Positions 27,474 to 35,558 of a stretch of 64,000 nucleotides of DNA are shown piece by piece (the stretch's first letter is position 1; the number at the start of each line of letters is the position of its first letter). This DNA is from Sediminibacterium roseum (GTDB taxonomy: Bacteria > Bacteroidota > Bacteroidia > Chitinophagales > Chitinophagaceae): contig NZ_JAACJS010000011.1 in NCBI RefSeq assembly GCF_009939005.1, forward strand, positions 276,096 through 340,095, read 5' to 3'. Made by a program: the position numbers and the translations under genes. The notes below the pieces were generated by a model. That model was given only the letters and a program-made list of their open reading frames with translations. It was not told the origin of the DNA and searched no databases.

Positions 27474-27495
27474 TACTTCCTAAAACATCAAATTA

Positions 27496-28821
27496 ATGTC
27501 TACATTATCAAAATCCATCGATTTCAGCCTGAAGTACAAGGTGGCTGATATGAGCCTCGCAGATTGGGGACGCAAAGAAATCCGTTTAGCCGAAGCAGAA
27601 ATGCCGGGCCTGATGTCTATCCGTGCCGAGTACGGCCCAAGCCAGCCTTTGAAAGGCGCGCGCATTGCGGGTTGTTTGCACATGACCATCCAGACCGCCG
27701 TATTGATCGAAACACTGGTTGCATTGGGTGCTGAAGTTAAATGGAGCTCTTGCAATATCTTCTCTACACAAGACCAGGCCGCTGCTGCTATCGCCGCTGC
27801 GGGTATTGGTGTATTTGCATGGAAAGGACAAACACAGGCAGAAGCAGACTGGTGCATAGAACAGACGCTGTTCTTTGGTGGCGCAGACCGCCCGTTGAAC
27901 ATGATCCTGGATGATGGTGGCGACCTTACCAATATGGTTTTCGATACCTATCCTGAGCTGATCCAGAACATCAAGGGATTGTCTGAAGAAACAACTACAG
28001 GCGTTCACCGTTTGTATGAGCGCATGGCGAAAGGTACCTTGCCTATCCCTGCGATCAACGTGAACGACTCTGTTACCAAATCGAAATTCGATAACAAATA
28101 CGGTTGCCAGGAATCACTGGTGGATGCGATCCGTCGCGCTACAGATGTGATGATGGCCGGTAAAGTTGCGGTTGTTGGCGGATATGGCGATGTGGGTAAA
28201 GGTTCTGCCCTTTCGCTGAAAGGCGCCGGATGCCGCGTGATCGTTACAGAAATCGACCCGATCTGTGCACTGCAGGCCGCAATGGAAGGTTTTGAAGTAA
28301 AACCAATGATCGAAGCAGTGAAAGAAGCCGATATCATTGTTACTGCTTCAGGTTGCCGCGACCTCATCACCGAAAAACATTTCCGTTTGATGAAAGACAA
28401 GGCGATCGTTTGTAACATCGGCCACTTCGATATCGAGATCGATATGGCATGGTTGAACAAGGCTTACGGTTCTACCAAAAATACCATCAAACCACAGGTA
28501 GATCTTTATACCATTGAAGGAAAAGACGTGATCGTTCTTGCAGAAGGACGCCTGGTTAACCTTGGTTGCGCTACGGGCCACCCATCTTTTGTGATGAGTA
28601 ACTCGTTCTCAAACCAGACCCTGGCACAGATCGAGTTGTGGAACAACCACAGCAACTATGAGAATAAAGTTTATGTTCTCCCTAAACACCTCGATGAGAA
28701 AGTTGCCCGTCTGCACCTCGCTAAAGTTGGCGCGGTCTTGGACGAGCTGACCGACGCACAGGCAGAATACCTCGGCATTGCCAAGAACGGCCCTTTCAAA
28801 TCAGAAATGTACCGTTATTAA
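27496..28821 (+). CDS. ahcY: Adenosylhomocysteinase
   Basis: This 441-residue enzyme reversibly splits S-adenosylhomocysteine to adenosine and homocysteine, relieving product inhibition of methyltransferases. The opening '[20 protein letters not shown]' is family-specific. The NAD-binding loop '[20 protein letters not shown]' lies near residue 225-245. 'NPRLSTQDH'-type substrate contacts appear here as '[15 protein letters not shown]', with glutamine in the variable last position. The C-terminal '[10 protein letters not shown]' with the terminal Lys-x-x-x-Tyr contacts NAD in the partner subunit. A good promoter precedes it and a strong terminator follows. It is divergent from an Lrp regulator. 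Confidence 0.98.
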   Translation: MSTLSKSIDFSLKYKVADMSLADWGRKEIRLAEAEMPGLMSIRAEYGPSQPLKGARIAGCLHMTIQTAVLIETLVALGAEVKWSSCNIFSTQDQAAAAIAAAGIGVFAWKGQTQAEADWCIEQTLFFGGADRPLNMILDDGGDLTNMVFDTYPELIQNIKGLSEETTTGVHRLYERMAKGTLPIPAINVNDSVTKSKFDNKYGCQESLVDAIRRATDVMMAGKVAVVGGYGDVGKGSALSLKGAGCRVIVTEIDPICALQAAMEGFEVKPMIEAVKEADIIVTASGCRDLITEKHFRLMKDKAIVCNIGHFDIEIDMAWLNKAYGSTKNTIKPQVDLYTIEGKDVIVLAEGRLVNLGCATGHPSFVMSNSFSNQTLAQIELWNNHSNYENKVYVLPKHLDEKVARLHLAKVGAVLDELTDAQAEYLGIAKNGPFKSEMYRY

Positions 28822-28842
28822 CAGATAAGTTTTTTTGAGCAG

Positions 28843-28872
28843 GCCCGCTTCGTTTGAAGCGGGCTTTTTTTT
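28843..28872 (+). terminator. Rho-independent terminator after ahcY
   Basis: A perfect 9-bp stem GCCCGCTTC (28843-28851) / GAAGCGGGC (28856-28864) encloses loop GTTT and is followed by eight T. Confidence 0.95.
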
Positions 28873-28874
28873 GT

Positions 28875-28907
28875 AACTTTTGGAAAGTTTCAAACTTTCC
28901 AAAAGTT
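28875..28907. repeat. Perfect 33-nt palindrome
   Basis: Arms AACTTTTGGAAAGTTT (28875-28890) and AAACTTTCCAAAAGTT (28892-28907) are exactly complementary around a single C. It starts three bases after the ahcY terminator T-run. The core TTTGGAAAGTTT also occurs once, without its partner arm, at about 26166-26177 upstream of the PAP2 gene. Confidence 0.85.
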
Positions 28908-28979
28908 CAGACCCGCCATTGGCAAGGATTTTTCAGTACACTTTTTAATTTAACCACAGCTACCAATACAGGCAACCGG

Positions 28980-29894
28980 ATGACCCGAAAGAACATCATT
29001 CCTATTTTATTGTTTTGTTGTTTCTCCCTGCTGCATCCGGCGCTGTTTGCCGGCGACCGTAACGATACCACTCCCCTTTCCACCAAACAACAGGCCCTCG
29101 CTTATCTCGATCAACAAAAGGACCTTCAACCGAGTAAGTTCTGGCCCAATGTGCAACCGGCGGCTTTCCTGCAAAACCTGCGTAAGAATGTAGAGAACCC
29201 GATCGGCATCTACGAAGGAAGAAGCACCAATTTCTGCGCGTATTCTGCCATGTCGTATTTACCCCTGCACGATGATCCGCTGACGTTTGTGAGCTTCCTT
29301 GTAAAATTGTATACGCAGGGAAAAGCAGTATATGGTATTGAATATTTTGAACCGAGCCGCGAGGTCAAACTAGCGGCGGGTACATTGATCTTTAAAGGAG
29401 AACTGGATGTTCGTCCTGCCGACCAGCTCTGGTTCCTCTCACTCGCCGATCATTTCAAGGGCTACCTTAATTTTTTCGACAAACACTACAACCAGGGCGA
29501 TGAGAACAAAATGTGGGCGGCGGTCAATTTTTCAAAATACAACCGCATGGTGCGGAATCTTTTCAATTACAAGGTAGATGCGATCGGTTCGGATATTTTC
29601 CGCCCGGGTGTGCGCGATATTTTTGAGTACTTATCGGACCGGCTGAAAACCGGCACCGTGGCCTTGTTCGTGAACAACCTTGACCTCTACAAGAAAAACC
29701 ACACGCGTTTAAAATTCAGCGTGCCAACACATTTCGTGATCCTGCTGGGTGTTGAAGAAACGGAGGACGACAAAATAGCCATCACTTATTGGGATTATGG
29801 TTTCAGGAGCAGGCAGGTGCTGACAGAAAAATTTTTGAAGAAGATCATTTTCGGTATTTCTCACGCTACAAAAAAGACGACGCATGAAAAATAG
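28980..29894 (+). CDS. Secreted protein, possible C39-like cysteine peptidase fold
   Basis: A frame is open from 28854, but its first part covers the terminator and palindrome. The ATG at 28980 begins a clear signal peptide (MTRKNIIPILLFCCFSLLHP, then ALFAG), giving 304 residues. I do not recognise a named family. A Cys86 in 'NFCAYSAMSYLPL' followed late by His251 (PTHFVILLGVEE) and Asp272 (TYWDYGF) has the order and spacing of papain-like C39-type folds, where cysteine, histidine and aspartate form the active site. This is inference from pattern only. It overlaps the downstream lipoprotein gene by 11 bases, so the two are expressed together and probably work together in the periplasm. Confidence 0.7.
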   Translation: MTRKNIIPILLFCCFSLLHPALFAGDRNDTTPLSTKQQALAYLDQQKDLQPSKFWPNVQPAAFLQNLRKNVENPIGIYEGRSTNFCAYSAMSYLPLHDDPLTFVSFLVKLYTQGKAVYGIEYFEPSREVKLAAGTLIFKGELDVRPADQLWFLSLADHFKGYLNFFDKHYNQGDENKMWAAVNFSKYNRMVRNLFNYKVDAIGSDIFRPGVRDIFEYLSDRLKTGTVALFVNNLDLYKKNHTRLKFSVPTHFVILLGVEETEDDKIAITYWDYGFRSRQVLTEKFLKKIIFGISHATKKTTHEK

Positions 29895-30492
29895 GAAGCA
29901 GCTGACCATTATGCTGATCTGCGTTGCCGCGCTGGTGAGCTCCTGCGCATCGCGCAAAGTGTTTTCGACCAATTATTACAACGAGCATGAAAAAACCTTG
30001 ATAGCGATAGAACAACTGTACAAGAACATCAACCAGCAAAGACATTTTTCTGTAGAGTTCACCGATAAATCATTTGAATACATTTCGCTCGAGATCATTA
30101 CGGATTCCATCAAATACATTTACCAGTTCAACACCAGCGAGCCGAGACTGCAGGATACCCTTACAAAATACCAGCTTCCTGTGGAAGGCGTAATGAGCCT
30201 TATCAACCAGATGAGCGCCATTCATTGCATCTGGATCAATAACCTTGATTATTACGTAAACAACCAGAAACGTTCGCTGATCTTTATGTCGATCAGGCAC
30301 GTGGCCATCCGCCTGCCTTTCACTTCCGAGAAATATTATATTCTCACCTTCTACTCCCAACCGCAGTATTTCGACAGCGAAGGAAGATTACTGGCCAGCC
30401 GGCAGGTGCGGAAACTGAGAAAGATCAACGACGATGTGTTCAGGCGGGTGAACGATAAAGTGGCCTACACGATCTCTGAACGTTTCAGGTAA
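29884..30492 (+). CDS. Predicted lipoprotein, unknown function
   Basis: This 202-residue protein has a lipoprotein signal MKNRKQLTIMLICVAALVSS followed by Cys21. The mature part is mixed alpha/beta with many aromatic and charged residues and contains no recognised domain. Its ATG lies 11 bases inside the end of the upstream C39-like gene, indicating coupled translation. A strong hairpin terminator follows, so the pair forms a complete two-gene transcript. A role as a partner or substrate of the upstream protein is inference. Confidence 0.75.
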   Translation: MKNRKQLTIMLICVAALVSSCASRKVFSTNYYNEHEKTLIAIEQLYKNINQQRHFSVEFTDKSFEYISLEIITDSIKYIYQFNTSEPRLQDTLTKYQLPVEGVMSLINQMSAIHCIWINNLDYYVNNQKRSLIFMSIRHVAIRLPFTSEKYYILTFYSQPQYFDSEGRLLASRQVRKLRKINDDVFRRVNDKVAYTISERFR

Positions 30493-30557
30493 AATGGTGT
30501 TGCTGGCACGATGAACAGCAGGATCATAAGTCCTTGCGGAACCTTTTCTTACAATAT

Positions 30558-30594
30558 AAAAGGAAGAAGCAATTGTTACCTGCTTCTTCCTTTT
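30558..30594. terminator. Bidirectional terminator
   Basis: AAAAGGAAGAAGCA (30558-30571) pairs with TGCTTCTTCCTTTT (30581-30594) around a 9-nt loop. A and T runs on the two sides let it serve the lipoprotein gene and the convergent deacetylase gene. Confidence 0.92.
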
Positions 30595-30616
30595 TCAATT
30601 CAATGTGTATTACTTT

Positions 30617-31462
30617 TTATTTCTTCTGTACCGTAGGATAGTGATCAATGGTTTCAAACACGTTCCTGGGATCTTTCTTCAGCTCAGAAATGAATTTGCG
30701 GAGCGAATCTGCATGTTCTTTCTTTTCGAACAACCTGTCGTGCGAAAGTATCACGATCGAATTCGGCTGGTAAGTATACTCATCCTGGAAACGTTGCTCG
30801 ATCATCTTCAGCATTTCATCCACTGATTCTTTTGGCGCTTTTGCCTTGGCGGCCTGGTGCCATTCGAGATCCCATCCAATGATCTTGTATCCTGCCGCAT
30901 CCAGTTTTTTTACGAGCGCGTTCTCCGATTTCTGGCCGTCTATCTGTCCATTGGACGCCCATGTATTGTTGCCCGGGAGACGGATGATCTTAACCGGTAT
31001 CTTCAGGTCTTTTTCGTTCCGCATGAAATCATTGAAGGCGCTGTCTGTCATGGCAGGCGAATAGAATTTCGAATACTGATCCCTGAATCCATGGGAGAAG
31101 CTGTGATTGGCAAGGAGAAACTGCGGGTACCCGTTTCTCAAAGAGTCGATCAAACGTTTTTTCTGCGGGCCAACCTGGTTGAATCCTACAGAAAAGAAAG
31201 TTGCTTTGATGCCTTCTTCCCTGAACACGTTTTTAGACATCACCGTTCCGGGTGGTTGCGGGGAATCGTCCCAGGTAAGGTATATGTATCGTTTTGAACT
31301 ATCGTATTTGATCGGTGTGCCCGGCGTTGCCGCACCGGCAGGAGCTGCCGCTACCGTAGAATCGCCTGCTTTTTTATCGGCCTTGTTGTTGTTGCAGGCT
31401 GCCACGGCAACCAGGAACAATACGCCGAATCCTGTACGGGTAAAGAGTTTTGTGAAATTCAT
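30617..31462 (-). CDS. Polysaccharide deacetylase family lipoprotein (NodB domain)
   Basis: This 281-residue protein has a lipobox (VAVAAC, Cys23), an Ala/Pro/Thr-rich linker to about residue 50, then a NodB (carbohydrate esterase 4) domain. Motif 1 is 'YLTWDDSPQPPGT' with Asp65 and Asp66; it is TWDDS instead of the usual TFDDG. Motif 2 is His120 and His124 (NHSFSH), completing the metal triad. Motif 3 is 'RLPGNNTW' near 160. All metal ligands are present, so deacetylase activity is plausible on peptidoglycan, chitin-like or surface glycans. It is a single gene with its own terminator. Confidence 0.9.
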   Translation of the reverse strand: MNFTKLFTRTGFGVLFLVAVAACNNNKADKKAGDSTVAAAPAGAATPGTPIKYDSSKRYIYLTWDDSPQPPGTVMSKNVFREEGIKATFFSVGFNQVGPQKKRLIDSLRNGYPQFLLANHSFSHGFRDQYSKFYSPAMTDSAFNDFMRNEKDLKIPVKIIRLPGNNTWASNGQIDGQKSENALVKKLDAAGYKIIGWDLEWHQAAKAKAPKESVDEMLKMIEQRFQDEYTYQPNSIVILSHDRLFEKKEHADSLRKFISELKKDPRNVFETIDHYPTVQKK

Positions 31463-31576
31463 AAACTGGATTATTAGGGTTCAAAGATAGTGAAGCCTTT
31501 TGTTGGGTTTGCCGGTTGCGGGTGGGTGTGATTAGTTTGTTGAATGGGGTTTAGTTATTAACACTCCAAAATCATA

Positions 31577-31671
31577 ATTGCCACAGATTGCACAGATGAA
31601 CACAGATGTTTTGCACTTTAACGAACATGCCTCTATGCCCATCTGTGTTCATCTGTGCAATCTGTGGCAAT
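31577..31671. repeat. Perfect 32-bp inverted repeat with 31-nt loop
   Basis: The left arm (31577-31608) starts ATTGCCACAGATTGC, and the right arm (31640-31671) is its exact reverse complement. It stands alone between the deacetylase promoter side and the ompA terminator. A degenerate copy of one arm occurs at 6897-6925. There is no coding frame or terminator T-run. It may be a dispersed REP-like element. Confidence 0.9.
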
Positions 31672-31703
31672 CGAAAGCATCAAACCTAACCATGCCCGCC
31701 ACT

Positions 31704-31737
31704 AAAAAAGAGCCCATTTCAACATTGAAATGGGCTC
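31704..31737 (-). terminator. Terminator of the OmpA-family gene
   Basis: Perfect 13-bp arms GAGCCCATTTCAA (31710-31722) and TTGAAATGGGCTC (31725-31737) enclose a 2-nt centre. On the minus strand six T follow (31709-31704). Confidence 0.93.
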
Positions 31738-31758
31738 CGGCCTATATAGATGTAACTG

Positions 31759-33183
31759 TTAGAACAAAGTGAATTCAACACGCCTGTTCTTCTGGCGGCC
31801 TGCATCGGTCTTGTTGGTTGCGATCGGTTGTGATTCGCCATAACCAACGGCTTCGATCCTTGAAGGATTTGCACCCTGCGATACAAGCGTTGCTTTTACA
31901 GATTCTGCACGCTCTTTAGACAATTTCATGTTTGCTGCGTCTGAACCTACGTTATCTGTGTGTCCTGCGAGTTTCAGGCTGAAGCCTTTTGTTCTCAGGA
32001 TGTCTGCTACTCTTTGCAGGTAAGGCAATGACCTTGAACGGATGGTTGATTTACCGAAATCAAACTCAAGGTTCCTGATCGCCTCGTTCACGATGCGTTT
32101 GTCTTCTTCCGTGATGTAGAATTTCTGAACGATCGTTGTATCCTTGTTTGCCACTGGCGGCGGTGGGGTTGGCAAAGGACATCCTGAACCATCCACTTTT
32201 GTACCTGCCGGTGTATTCGGACATTTGTCGAATCCATCAGGTACTCCATCACCATCAGCATCTGCTTTCATTCTTGCGATCTCGTCTTTCAGGCTGTTGA
32301 GAGAGGCGATGTCGCTGTTGAGTTTGCTGATCTGGCTCTGTGTTGCATCCAGTGAGCTTTGCAATGCTGCGTTCTTATCCCACAGGTCCTGCGCCAGCGC
32401 TGCCGGTGCATTGTGTGTGGCAAGTTGTGGTTTTGTTCTGTCGCCCAACGCAAACTCCAGCCCTGCATGGGCGTAAGAGAATTTATCGGCATTGTATACC
32501 GGCACTTTCCAGAAACCATCGAAATTATCAGCATCCACAAAATTCATGGAATAACCGAGATCAATGTTAATGTCTTTGCTAACGTTGAATTTCAGTCCGA
32601 GGTCGATGGGCACAAACAGGCTCGTATTGCTTCCGTTTGGTGTAAACTCAACATTGGCGCCGCTTTGTGTTACCATCCGCGGGTTGTAGTTGATTGCACC
32701 TGCACCGATACCGATGTAAGGTTGCACGCCGGTGTGCAATTGTGTCCAGTTGATGTTTGCCAGCGTGAATACGCCTTTCAAAGCGGCCGACCAGTTGATG
32801 TCTGTTTCGTAAGATTTGTAAGCATCGCCTGGCATGGTTGTGTTCTCACCTTTCACTTTTCCTTTCAGGAAATCTGCCTGCAGGCCAAAGTGATGAGAGA
32901 GCTGTGCTTTCAGGTAAGCACCATAACCGATGGTTGGATTTGATTTGTTGAAATCGTTCCTTCCGAAAGGAAGCGAACCCCAGAGCGCGCCGCCATGAAT
33001 ACCGAACGACCATACGCGGTAAGCGCTGGTACCTGAAAACAGTTTGGCATTCTTCTGCGTAGAAACACTGGTTGAGGTGATGGTTCCCGTGGTTGTCATG
33101 GTACCACTCTCCTGTGCAAAAGACGCTGTTGCGAAACTTGCCAGTAATACCGGCAATGATATACGCCGTAATAGATGTTGCAT
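31759..33183 (-). CDS. OmpA-family outer membrane protein with TSP type 3 repeat
   Basis: This 474-residue protein has a signal peptide (ending FATASFAQE). An eight-stranded-type beta-barrel follows (about 50-255), then a short coiled coil (about 270-305: LWDKNAALQSSLDATQSQIS). A calcium-binding thrombospondin type 3 repeat comes next (DADGDGVPDGFDKCPNTPAG), then a proline-rich hinge and an OmpA C-terminal domain (about 360-474). In the OmpA domain, 'LKLAGHTDNVGSDAANMKLS' and 'NRRVEFTLF' carry the aspartate and arginine that bind diaminopimelate of peptidoglycan. It thus links the outer membrane to the wall. It is monocistronic, with a long 5' region and a strong terminator, as expected for an abundant protein. 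Confidence 0.95.
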   Translation of the reverse strand: MQHLLRRISLPVLLASFATASFAQESGTMTTTGTITSTSVSTQKNAKLFSGTSAYRVWSFGIHGGALWGSLPFGRNDFNKSNPTIGYGAYLKAQLSHHFGLQADFLKGKVKGENTTMPGDAYKSYETDINWSAALKGVFTLANINWTQLHTGVQPYIGIGAGAINYNPRMVTQSGANVEFTPNGSNTSLFVPIDLGLKFNVSKDINIDLGYSMNFVDADNFDGFWKVPVYNADKFSYAHAGLEFALGDRTKPQLATHNAPAALAQDLWDKNAALQSSLDATQSQISKLNSDIASLNSLKDEIARMKADADGDGVPDGFDKCPNTPAGTKVDGSGCPLPTPPPPVANKDTTIVQKFYITEEDKRIVNEAIRNLEFDFGKSTIRSRSLPYLQRVADILRTKGFSLKLAGHTDNVGSDAANMKLSKERAESVKATLVSQGANPSRIEAVGYGESQPIATNKTDAGRQKNRRVEFTLF

Positions 33184-33719
33184 AAATGTTGGTTTAGTAT
33201 GGAGGATATTGTTCTATCTGCTCCAATACATTAAAACCTGTGCCATGTGGAAAGAAAGGCGTAAAAACACGATACACTATAGTATATAAAGAGCGGGGGA
33301 ATTTATTCCACACCACGGGGTGCCCGGTTTTCGGTTGTTTCTGCTCGGATCAGCCGGTTTTCACCCCACAAAGTTGCGATTTAAAGTTCCCGGTTCAAAA
33401 ACTGCTGAACCGAAGCAATTATTCGCCGACCCGTCAACCACTCATCCAAAACCGTACACTCCGTACACAATGTTCATCACTGAAAAAACGGCCGTTATGA
33501 TTTCATTAAGAAATCGCTGAAATGCTTGCTACCATTGGGTTTCAGGGATATTTTAACATCTGTTAACGTTTACCGTTCAACCGCTCATACCATTCACCCC
33601 ACAGGGGATGTAACTAATCACAATCTCCGGCGTCTATTATGCATCCGGTTTTACTTTTGACTTATCAAATTAAAACAAACGAACAAAAACAATATTTAAA
33701 CACACTTAATCTAAACACA
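33184..33719. other. Long divergent gap between ompA-type and PepSY-like genes
   Basis: This 536-base region holds the upstream regions of two strongly expressed surface-protein genes. Apart from a TACTTTTG box at 33652-33659 and a near-palindrome around ACTATAGT (about 33281-33288), I see no gene, RNA or repeat. Short open frames here have no protein-like composition. Confidence 0.5.
33652..33659 (+). promoter_or_regulatory. Promoter -7 box of the PepSY-like gene
   Basis: TACTTTTG matches TAnnTTTG exactly and lies 60 bases before the ATG at 33720, giving an A-rich leader of about 55 nt. No clear -33 element was found. Confidence 0.5.
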
Positions 33720-34166
33720 ATGAAAAAATTCTTCATCGCGGCTTTAGCAGCCCTCGCAATCGGAACCACTGCATTTGCAGGACCTTCTACAGTTAAAACA
33801 AAAGTTCAGAACCATTTTGCAAGCTCATTCAGCAAGGCTCAGGATGTTACCTGGACGTCTAACGGCAAATTCCAGCAAGTAAGCTTTGTTCTGAACAAAG
33901 AAAAAGTTACGGCTTACTACGATGTGTACGGCGACCTCGTTGGTACCACTAAAAACCTTGCTTTCGACAAACTGCCGAAATCAGCCATCGAGTATATCAC
34001 TTCTACTTATACTTTCCCTGATTATCAGTTGAAAGAGTGCATCGAGTTTGTAAATGCAGACAACGATAAAAAATACTTCGCGTCTTTCGAAACAGAAGAA
34101 GGCACCGTAGTTCTGGAGATCAACGAAAACGGCCGTGTGGAAGTTTTCCAGGGTTCAGTTCTTTAG
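33720..34166 (+). CDS. Secreted PepSY-like protein
   Basis: The ATG at 33720 (MKKFFIAALAALAIGTTAFA) starts a clean signal peptide; the frame extends upstream to 33639 but without a sensible N-terminus. The 148-residue product matches the PepSY-like domain of Bacteroidota secreted proteins: 'SSFSKAQDVTWTSNGKFQQV' is followed by 'VTAYYDVYGDLVGTTKNLAF' and a closing 'YFASFETEEGTVVLEINENG'. The family is related to beta-lactamase-inhibitor-like folds; its function is unknown. It is a single gene with a strong downstream terminator and an A-rich leader. Confidence 0.9.
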   Translation: MKKFFIAALAALAIGTTAFAGPSTVKTKVQNHFASSFSKAQDVTWTSNGKFQQVSFVLNKEKVTAYYDVYGDLVGTTKNLAFDKLPKSAIEYITSTYTFPDYQLKECIEFVNADNDKKYFASFETEEGTVVLEINENGRVEVFQGSVL

Positions 34167-34193
34167 TATCATCCCTCTCTATATACAAAACAA

Positions 34194-34224
34194 GCCTTGC
34201 GATTTTTTCGCGAGGCTTTTTTTT
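34194..34224 (+). terminator. Terminator of the PepSY-like gene
   Basis: Stem GCCTTGCGA (34194-34202) / TCGCGAGGC (34208-34216) has one G-T pair and a T-only loop, and is followed by eight T. Confidence 0.92.
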
Positions 34225-34255
34225 GCGGGTAACCGGCTTGGCGTAACCGGTTGGG

Positions 34256-35452
34256 TCACCTGGCAAAGCTGATCTTGCCCATGCTTACGCCCGGCACTTT
34301 CTTCCCGTCGCCGATCCTTGTATTGCCCCCTGCAACGGCCTCGTTGGCGAGGATGGCGAACAGGAGCGCCTCTTTTGCGTCGGGGTTGATGTTGAGTGCG
34401 GCCGTTGTTTGAAATGCATAACCGGGAAGCATGGCCTGGAGCTGTTCCATCAGCAACGGGTTGTGCATACCACCGCCGCTGGAGTAGATGGAAAATGTTT
34501 TGGCCTTATCCAGCGTACGCTTCATCGCCCCCGCGATGGTTGTTGCGCTGAAACGGTTGAGGGTGGCAAGGATGTCTTCTTTCCCGGCTTCAAGAATACC
34601 GGCGCGGTTGATGGCCTCATCCACATACGCAAGATTGAAAAGTTCGGGACCGGTTGTTTTGGGGAAATCTTTTTCGAAGAACGGGTGATCCATCAACGCA
34701 TTGAGCAAGGCCCCATTCACCGTTCCCTTTCGGGCGATCAGGGAATCACGGTCGTAGGGCAGCCCGAAATTTTCCTGTACAAACGCGTCCATCAGCGTAT
34801 TGCCAGGGCCGGTATCGGTGCTGAAGATGGCGGTCGCATCCAGGTTTGCCGGCAGGTACGTGAAATTGGCGATGCCGCCGATGTTCAGCATGAGACGGTT
34901 CTCTCCTTTTTTGCTGAAAATAAAATAATCGCCATATACCGCCAATGGCGCACCCTCGCCGCCGGCCGCCACGTGTTTCTGGCGAAAATCACTCAGGGTA
35001 ATGATGCCGGTAGCTACGGCCAGGTGATCGCCGTCGCCTATCTGCAAGGTGGCGTTGCCAAATCCCTCCTGCCTGTGTAAAATTTTGGGTGCGTGGTAGA
35101 TGCTTTGGCCGTGGCTGGCGATCAGGTCAACTTCGTCGGGTGCAACCTTCCATTTTTCCAGGCAATCCAGTACCATCCCCGCATGCTGCTGTGCGATCCA
35201 GGCATTGAGCAGGCAAACCTTTTCGAGGTCTACCGATCTTTTGGAGAAAACGGCGCGCACTTCCGTTTTGAAATGATCCTCATAAGGAACCGTTTCAAAC
35301 GCAAGGATCTCGATGCCTGTATCCTGCCCGCTCCCCGTAAACCGGCATAGGGCTATGTCTAACCCATCAAGCGATGTACCACTCATGAGCCCGATGATGA
35401 GCCGCGATTCTTTGCCCGCAATGCCGCAAAGTTTGCTGATATTCTGGTTCAT
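34256..35452 (-). CDS. anmK: Anhydro-N-acetylmuramic acid kinase
   Basis: AnmK phosphorylates and opens 1,6-anhydro-N-acetylmuramic acid released in peptidoglycan turnover, giving MurNAc-6-phosphate. The ATG at 35452 gives 398 residues; a frame up to 35545 exists, but it runs into the regulator promoter. The ATP loop 'IIGLMSGTSLDGLDIALCRF' is at the N-terminus. 'DLIASHGQSIYHAP' near 115 and 'LMLNIGGIANFTYLP' near 190 are family signatures. 'FSTDTGPGNTLMDAFV' follows near 215, with the catalytic aspartate in its T-D-T-G-P-G part. It is divergent from a DeoR-family regulator. Confidence 0.96.
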   Translation of the reverse strand: MNQNISKLCGIAGKESRLIIGLMSGTSLDGLDIALCRFTGSGQDTGIEILAFETVPYEDHFKTEVRAVFSKRSVDLEKVCLLNAWIAQQHAGMVLDCLEKWKVAPDEVDLIASHGQSIYHAPKILHRQEGFGNATLQIGDGDHLAVATGIITLSDFRQKHVAAGGEGAPLAVYGDYFIFSKKGENRLMLNIGGIANFTYLPANLDATAIFSTDTGPGNTLMDAFVQENFGLPYDRDSLIARKGTVNGALLNALMDHPFFEKDFPKTTGPELFNLAYVDEAINRAGILEAGKEDILATLNRFSATTIAGAMKRTLDKAKTFSIYSSGGGMHNPLLMEQLQAMLPGYAFQTTAALNINPDAKEALLFAILANEAVAGGNTRIGDGKKVPGVSMGKISFAR

Positions 35453-35532
35453 TGTGCAGGTTTTTGTTGATTTTAGCCGATTCGATGCGTCAATTTGCAG
35501 CTTTTTGTTTGTTTTATTAAAAATAAAATGCA

Positions 35533-35551
35533 AATTAGTAGCCAACTAATT
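35533..35551. promoter_or_regulatory. Dyad upstream of the DeoR gene, possible operator
   Basis: AATTAGT (35533-35539) and ACTAATT (35545-35551) are exact inverted repeats 5 bases apart, ending 7 bases before the ATG of the regulator and about 80 bases from anmK. The position suits autoregulation. The AATTAGT word also occurs in the heptamer arrays, so this may be coincidence. Confidence 0.35.
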
Positions 35552-35558
35552 GCGGCGT

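Noticed and set aside
28916..28929. Sequence CCATTGGCAAGGAT shared with 58119-58132
   Set aside because: A few identical 14-mers are expected by chance in a window of this size, and the flanks do not match.
33240..33500. Short plus-strand frames in the ompA upstream region
   Set aside because: Amino-acid composition is not protein-like, there is no signal or start context, and the region is expected to be regulatory.
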